Origin: an uncultured Oscillospiraceae bacterium
GTDB lineage: Bacteria; Bacillota; Clostridia; Oscillospirales; Ruminococcaceae
NCBI GenBank assembly: GCA_900556525.1
Contig: USOZ01000044.1
Location: 1-10,513 of the forward strand
Direction: 5' to 3'
Length of the DNA stretch: 10,513 bases
Shown here: in pieces, positions 7,951 to 10,513 of the stretch
How positions within the stretch are numbered: the stretch's first letter is position 1
Layout: each line of letters starts with the position of its first letter
The notes under the pieces: generated by a model
What the model saw: only the letters and a program-made list of their open reading frames with translations
Told to the model about the DNA's origin: nothing
Database searches by the model: none
Program-made: the position numbers and the translations under genes

Positions 7951-7984
7951 ATTATACCTCGGCGGCGCTGAAAAAAATGTCGAT
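7951..7984 (-). promoter_or_regulatory. spoIIG promoter with Spo0A-box-like -35 region
   Basis: On the minus strand, TATAAT (7956-7951) lies about 20 bp ahead of the spoIIGA ATG. TCGACA (7983-7978) is 21 bp upstream of it, too far for an ordinary sigma-A promoter. The B. subtilis spoIIG promoter is known for an extended (22 bp) spacer and for activation by phosphorylated Spo0A bound at the -35. Here the -35 element is itself an 0A-like box: on the plus strand TGTCGAT (7978-7984), six of seven matching TGTCGAA. This predicts Spo0A-dependent transcription of spoIIGA-sigE. Confidence 0.72.
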
Positions 7985-8009
7985 AACGCCGCGCGGAAAA
8001 GAAAAAAGA

Positions 8010-8038
8010 TTGACGAAGTAAAGCATTTGTGATATAAT
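8010..8038 (+). promoter_or_regulatory. Strong sigma-A promoter for the membrane protein gene at 8087
   Basis: TTGACG (8010-8015) and TATAAT (8033-8038) are separated by exactly 17 bp. TG one base before the -10 (8030-8031) makes it an extended -10. It is divergent from the spoIIG promoter, with the two -35 elements 26 bp apart. The leader to the ATG at 8087 is about 40 bases. Confidence 0.75.
8011..8017 (+). promoter_or_regulatory. Second Spo0A-box-like site (TGACGAA)
   Basis: TGACGAA matches the 0A consensus TGNCGAA. It starts 33 bp, about three helical turns, from the box at 7978 and has the same orientation. It also overlaps the -35 of the divergent promoter (TTGACG, 8010-8015), so the match may simply come from that -35. 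If bound, Spo0A could activate spoIIG and block the divergent promoter together. Confidence 0.4.
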
Positions 8039-8086
8039 AAGCGTAATAAAAAGGAAAATCGGACTATTTGTGCTGTGGGAGGGAAG

Positions 8087-8824
8087 ATGCTTAACGACTT
8101 TAATCACATAAAACACGCCCAGCAGCTTCATCAGCGTATGTATAAGATAAACTGCAATTACCGCGCCGCATTCCGGGGAGGCTTCGGCGCGTATGCGGTC
8201 GTGTTTGTATGTATGCTGTTCTATATATACTCGAAGTTTTTGACGATAGGTATTGCATACACAAATCACATTGTCGATAACGAGCTTTTCAAGACTGCCG
8301 ACTTTCAATGGCTTCCCGACGCCGCGCAGCTCTGCTTCGTTACACTTTCGGCGGTTTTCAGCTTTCTGGCGTTCAGAATGCGCAAAAAAATACCGAAATT
8401 CGGGCTTCTCGTAAGCAACGCTATCCTGCTCACGATCTGCATTGTAAAAATTATTAAGGGCGAGGATTTTTCCATAACTGCGGCGGCAATTATTGCTTGT
8501 ATCATTTCAACGGTAATGGACATTATCTGCCTGCGCAACAGCCGCGAGGAAGAAACGCTCTCAAAGCTCGACGGATACCTGCATTTCAACCCGCTGCTAA
8601 TGAACGAAGCGCCCGTTGAAAATGAAGAAATAAAGTATCGCTTCGCCGATAAAAAAAGCATGGAAACGCTGAACGAAGAGCGTGATATAAAATATTTTGA
8701 GGAACACCCAGAGTCGGAATCCGCCAAAATCTACCGCAGAGAACAGGAAGAAAAGCGCGGCGCGGAGATCGACGACTGGCTCGGTGAGCTTATGGGCGAA
8801 GAAAGTAATGAAAATGACAAATAA
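8087..8824 (+). CDS. Unrecognised membrane protein, four predicted helices and an acidic cytoplasmic tail (245 aa)
   Basis: I do not recognise this family. The ATG at 8087 is preferred over the in-frame GTG at 8075, because the purine-rich GGGAGGG (8077-8083), overlapping that GTG, lies four bases before the ATG. Hydrophobic segments lie at about residues 34-56, 80-97, 105-123 and 129-149. The N-terminus (1-30) is polar with several His and Gln residues. Residues 150-245 are soluble and strongly charged (runs such as EERD, REQEEKRGAE) and end with DDWLGELMGEESNENDK. No catalytic motif, signal peptide or lipobox is visible. It is transcribed away from spoIIGA from its own strong promoter and is followed by the flagellar-type promoter of the next gene. 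A structural or regulatory membrane role is possible, but nothing in the sequence decides it. Confidence 0.8.
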   Translation: MLNDFNHIKHAQQLHQRMYKINCNYRAAFRGGFGAYAVVFVCMLFYIYSKFLTIGIAYTNHIVDNELFKTADFQWLPDAAQLCFVTLSAVFSFLAFRMRKKIPKFGLLVSNAILLTICIVKIIKGEDFSITAAAIIACIISTVMDIICLRNSREEETLSKLDGYLHFNPLLMNEAPVENEEIKYRFADKKSMETLNEERDIKYFEEHPESESAKIYRREQEEKRGAEIDDWLGELMGEESNENDK

Positions 8825-8838
8825 TTTCGCTGTGAGTA

Positions 8839-8865
8839 TAAAGTTGTGGAAATTTCTGCCGATAT
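8839..8865 (+). promoter_or_regulatory. Sigma-28 (SigD/FliA-type) flagellar promoter
   Basis: TAAA (8839-8842) and GCCGATAT (8858-8865) are separated by 15 bp, an excellent match to the sigma-28 consensus (TAAA, 14-16 bp, GCCGATAA or CCGATAT). It lies 49 bp before the ATG of the FliD-like gene. A poorer sigma-A reading (TTGTGG at 8844, TATAAG at 8866, 16 bp apart) overlaps it, so dual recognition is possible. The sigma-28 match predicts co-expression with late flagellar genes. Confidence 0.75.
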
Positions 8866-8914
8866 TATAAGTGCAGAGATAGGCACTTAGCTTTGCATGG
8901 AAAGGGTGATTTTA

Positions 8915-9595
8915 ATGATCAATTCTCTTAACAGTACGTTTTACACGTCTATGAGCAATGTTCTCACGCAGTGGAGCGATTTCAAGGTAAGCAAAAATCT
9001 GTACAAGGCTTATTTCGATATGCAGAAGTCGCAGAAAAACTCGGGAACCGACGAAACTGCAAAGAAGCAGAACACAAAGACGAAAAACACGGTCGAGGAT
9101 AAGCTCGGCACACTTTCCGACAGTGTTACAAAGGCTTTCGGAAATCTCGAAAGCGCTTTTTCCGTTGATTCCAAGACGGGAGAAATGGATTATGATAAGG
9201 CTTATTCCGCCGCAGAGAGCTTTGTAAAAAGCTACAACGACCTCGTTTCTTCTATTCGGACATCTGGCGACAAGTCTGTTTCAAACAAGCACGAGTTCAT
9301 CACCAACATGACGAATGCGCAGACGAAAAAGCTCAACAACGCAGGCATCAGCATCAATTTCGACGGTACTCTTACCCTCGATAAGGAAAGCTTCATGACT
9401 GCGGACACCGCTCAGCTTGAAGCAATTTTCGGCAAGAAAGATTCTTTCGCAAACTTTGTTTCACGTCAGGCGGCACAGCTTAAAGCCTATTCCCAGATAG
9501 AACACACCGTTCAGGCAACCAACACATATACCCAGACGGGCAATGTCACGAACCTCTCGAATATCAGCGGTTCGTTCTTCAATATGCTTGGCTGA
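8915..9595 (+). CDS. Short FliD-like (flagellar cap C-terminal domain-like) protein (226 aa)
   Basis: The start at ATG 8915 is chosen because AAAGGGTGA ends six bases upstream; the in-frame ATG at 8897 lies before that site. The N-terminal ~45 residues (INSLNSTFYTSMSN, then SKNLYKAYFDMQK) are predicted helical and are followed by a Lys/Thr-rich linker (45-60). The rest follows the pattern of the FliD C-terminal region: DYDKAYSAAESFVKSYNDLV (92-111), a Lys-Leu-Asn helix, then AGISINFDGTLTLDKESF (143-160) and AQLEAIFG (166-173), ending with SGSFFNMLG. There is no signal peptide, which fits export by the flagellar apparatus. FliD itself is usually 400 or more residues, so this is a reduced relative or a separate secreted late-flagellar protein. 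The sigma-28 promoter immediately upstream supports a flagellar link. A terminator follows directly. Confidence 0.72.
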   Translation: MINSLNSTFYTSMSNVLTQWSDFKVSKNLYKAYFDMQKSQKNSGTDETAKKQNTKTKNTVEDKLGTLSDSVTKAFGNLESAFSVDSKTGEMDYDKAYSAAESFVKSYNDLVSSIRTSGDKSVSNKHEFITNMTNAQTKKLNNAGISINFDGTLTLDKESFMTADTAQLEAIFGKKDSFANFVSRQAAQLKAYSQIEHTVQATNTYTQTGNVTNLSNISGSFFNMLG

Positions 9596-9603
9596 ACATA
9601 AAA

Positions 9604-9650
9604 AAATCCGACAGGATCGCAGTGCCGCAGTTCTGTCGGATTTGTCTTGA
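9604..9650 (+). terminator. Rho-independent terminator of the FliD-like gene
   Basis: A perfect 11-bp stem, AAATCCGACAG (9604-9614) with CTGTCGGATTT (9633-9643), encloses an 18-base loop, starting 8 bp after the stop. The T-rich stretch beyond (TTTGTCTTGACTTTTTT) is interrupted, and A residues precede the left arm, so it may also work on the other strand. Confidence 0.8.
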
Positions 9651-9675
9651 CTTTTTTGCTTTTTTATGGTATTAT
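9647..9675 (+). promoter_or_regulatory. Strong sigma-A promoter for the FakA-domain-like gene
   Basis: TTGACT (9647-9652) and TATTAT (9670-9675) are separated by 17 bp, with TGG before the -10 making it extended. The -35 begins only four bases after the terminator stem, so the terminator tail is also promoter sequence. It isolates the next gene from the sigma-28 transcript. Confidence 0.75.
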
Positions 9676-9711
9676 TTCAATATTGAAAAGTATTTTGAAA
9701 GGAAAAATGAC

Positions 9712-9963
9712 ATGATAGAATTCAGATATGACACTCAGCTTCTTATCGAAGGCGAAAATCTTGACGAGGACGTTATTCACGACTATTTCATCGAAAATTT
9801 TGTCGGCGACAGCCTGCTCGCAGTCGGCGATGATACGCTTATCAAAATTCACTATCACACCAACGAGCCGTGGAAAGTGCTTGAATACTGTGCTTCTCTC
9901 GGCGAGATCTGCGACATTGTCGTTGAGGATATGGACAGACAATCCCGCGGCCTACAAGGCTGA
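9712..9963 (+). CDS. Small stand-alone protein like the middle domain of FakA/YloV (annotated elsewhere as 'kinase to dihydroxyacetone kinase'; 84 aa)
   Basis: The start at ATG 9712 is supported by GAAAGGA about ten bases upstream; the longer frame from 9622 would begin inside the terminator stem-loop and before the promoter. The protein follows the pattern of the central domain of FakA/YloV (fatty acid kinase, DhaK/DhaL-related): an opening FRYDTQLLIEGE, GDSLLAVGDDTLIKIHYHTN, then PWKVLEYCASLGEICDIVVEDM. In FakA this domain sits between the ATP-binding DhaL-like part and the C-terminal part that meets FakB. Here both flanking domains are absent, so it cannot phosphorylate a substrate by itself. 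The HxH pair (His56, His58) is kept, but the FakA Cys in YCTE is Asp7 here (YDTQ). It could be a regulatory or binding partner of a full kinase; that is inference. Strong promoter upstream, terminator downstream. Confidence 0.72.
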   Translation: MIEFRYDTQLLIEGENLDEDVIHDYFIENFVGDSLLAVGDDTLIKIHYHTNEPWKVLEYCASLGEICDIVVEDMDRQSRGLQG

Positions 9964-9977
9964 GGCGGAGCCGCCTC
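9962..9977 (+). repeat. Hairpin overlapping the stop codon
   Basis: GAGGCGG (9962-9968) and CCGCCTC (9971-9977) are perfect inverted arms separated by two bases, beginning inside the TGA stop (9961-9963). A second small stem, CGGG/CCCG (9977-9980 with 9987-9990), follows. No T-run follows directly, so this is more likely an mRNA 3' structure than the terminator. Confidence 0.5.
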
Positions 9978-10010
9978 GGGCTTGTTCCCGCCTTTATACA
10001 GGTTTGGTTT

Positions 10011-10049
10011 ACCCCCGCTGTTTGGTTGACGGCGGGGGTTTCGCTTTTG
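10011..10049 (+). terminator. Rho-independent terminator of the FakA-domain-like gene
   Basis: The stem ACCCCCGC (10011-10018) with GCGGGGGT (10032-10039) has a 13-base loop and is followed by TTTCGCTTTTGTTG. It lies about 47 bp after the stop. The GC-rich stem and T-rich tail are typical. Confidence 0.78.
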
Positions 10050-10083
10050 TTGAATTTTTGAACAGGTTTTTCACACAAAATCA

Positions 10084-10107
10084 CCCCGCAGATCAATATC
10101 CGCGGGG
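10084..10107 (-). terminator. Rho-independent terminator of the minus-strand gene at the right edge
   Basis: Arms CCCCGC-A-GAT (10084-10093) and ATC-C-GCGGGG (10098-10107) pair except for one A/C mismatch, with a four-base loop. Read on the minus strand it comes 7 bp after the stop of the right-edge gene and is followed by TGATTTTGTGTG. It faces the plus-strand terminator at 10011, so the two transcripts are separated. Confidence 0.75.
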
Positions 10108-10114
10108 GCTTAAA

Positions 10115-10513
10115 TTATTTTACTTTCTTTGCACGCTCCTGGAGCTTTTTAAGCCCGAACATTACAATCGGTATGACCGCAACAAGCACGACCCAGAACC
10201 AGTAATGCCCTGCCGTCGTCTTGACCTGAACCGCCTGAAGCTTACCCGACAAATGCCATTCCGCGTCGTCCGATCTTGCTGCGGTACTGCTTAAAATAAG
10301 GCTTAAATTGCGGAAATACGCGCTTTCGTCGCCTTGCGACTTAATAATGACTTTAACATATTCGGTGTTCTGCGGAATAGGAAGATAGCCGTTTTCCGCG
10401 CCAAGCTGAAAGCGGTAGAAGTACCCGTCCGAAACGAACGGCTTGCTGTACTCCGCCGTAACATTGCTATCATCACTCAGAAACTGCACCGTAACGCTTC
10501 CGCTGCTCTTTCC
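10115..10513 (-). CDS. C-terminal part of a surface protein with a single C-terminal membrane anchor; 5' end outside window
   Basis: The frame is open to the right edge, so the GTG at 10489 is internal (GKSSGSVTVQF reads in from the edge). The visible ~132 codons split into an extracytoplasmic part rich in Tyr, Ser and beta-type alternation (for example VTAEYSKPFVSDGYFYRFQLG and EYVKVIIKSQGDESAYFRN) and one membrane segment, HYWFWVVLVAVIPIVMFGL. A short basic tail (KKLQERAKKVK) follows. This is the architecture of an exported protein held by a C-terminal helix with an inside-positive tail. It has no LPXTG motif. The folded part could be a beta-sandwich, but I do not recognise the family and cannot name a function. 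Its own terminator lies just downstream. Confidence 0.75.
   Translation of the reverse strand, partial: GKSSGSVTVQFLSDDSNVTAEYSKPFVSDGYFYRFQLGAENGYLPIPQNTEYVKVIIKSQGDESAYFRNLSLILSSTAARSDDAEWHLSGKLQAVQVKTTAGHYWFWVVLVAVIPIVMFGLKKLQERAKKVK

Noticed and set aside
8075..8086. GTG at 8075 as the start of the membrane protein.
   Set aside because: The purine-rich ribosome binding sequence GGGAGGG overlaps this codon and is well placed only for the ATG at 8087.
9622..9711. Longer version of the FakA-domain-like protein from 9622.
   Set aside because: It would start inside the terminator loop and ahead of the promoter; the extra residues are low-complexity translation of T-rich control sequence.
10003..10030. 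Near-repeat TTTGGTTTAC / TTTGGTTGAC 18 bp apart.
   Set aside because: There are only two imperfect copies, one in the loop of a terminator; no array or mobile element is indicated.

Overview
The window looks like a chromosomal segment of an endospore-forming Clostridia member, most likely of the Oscillospirales/Ruminococcaceae type. This rests on a pro-sigma-E gene with a typical pro-sequence, a SpoIIE phosphatase, remnants of SpoIIGA, Gram-positive style ribosome binding sites, and a good sigma-28 (SigD/FliA) flagellar promoter. The lineage is inferred from gene content, not from a marker-gene comparison.

Layout. Positions 1-1550 (+) hold the C-terminal part of spoIIE, cut by the left edge. 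Positions 1636-6680 (+) form a four-gene operon: a two-module FtsX/MacB-type ABC permease, its ATPase, an OmpR-family response regulator and a sensor histidine kinase. The gaps are 11 and 21 bp, and the last pair overlaps by 14 bp. This is the gene set of peptide-sensing and detoxification modules, but the substrate cannot be read from sequence. A 9-bp perfect inverted repeat surrounds the probable -10 element ahead of the permease and is a candidate operator. The kinase reading frame is broken between its first membrane segment and its sensor loop. The kinase stop codon abuts, back to back in a TGATCA palindrome, the stop of sigE on the other strand.

Positions 7931-6681 (-) are the spoIIGA-sigE locus. 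Its promoter region carries a Spo0A-box-like element at an unusually spaced -35 position (21 bp from TATAAT), as expected for spoIIG. sigE is intact. spoIIGA is not: its N-terminal ~47 codons and its C-terminal protease part with the catalytic Asp are present, but about 100 or more codons in the middle (most of the membrane domain) are missing and the pieces lie in different frames. If real, pro-sigma-E would have no usual activating protease here.

Positions 8010-8824 (+) hold a divergent strong promoter and an unrecognised four-helix membrane protein. Positions 8839-9595 (+) hold a sigma-28 promoter and a 226-residue protein resembling the C-terminal part of the flagellar cap protein FliD. 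A terminator and a new strong promoter sit almost end to end before an 84-residue protein (9712-9963) that resembles only the middle domain of FakA/YloV-type fatty acid kinases. A hairpin-rich intergenic stretch with two convergent terminators follows. The right edge cuts a minus-strand protein with an extracellular domain and a C-terminal membrane anchor.

The two points most worth a second look are the damaged spoIIGA beside an intact sigE, and the sigma-28-driven mini-FliD. No RNA genes, CRISPR arrays, insertion sequences or phage genes were seen.
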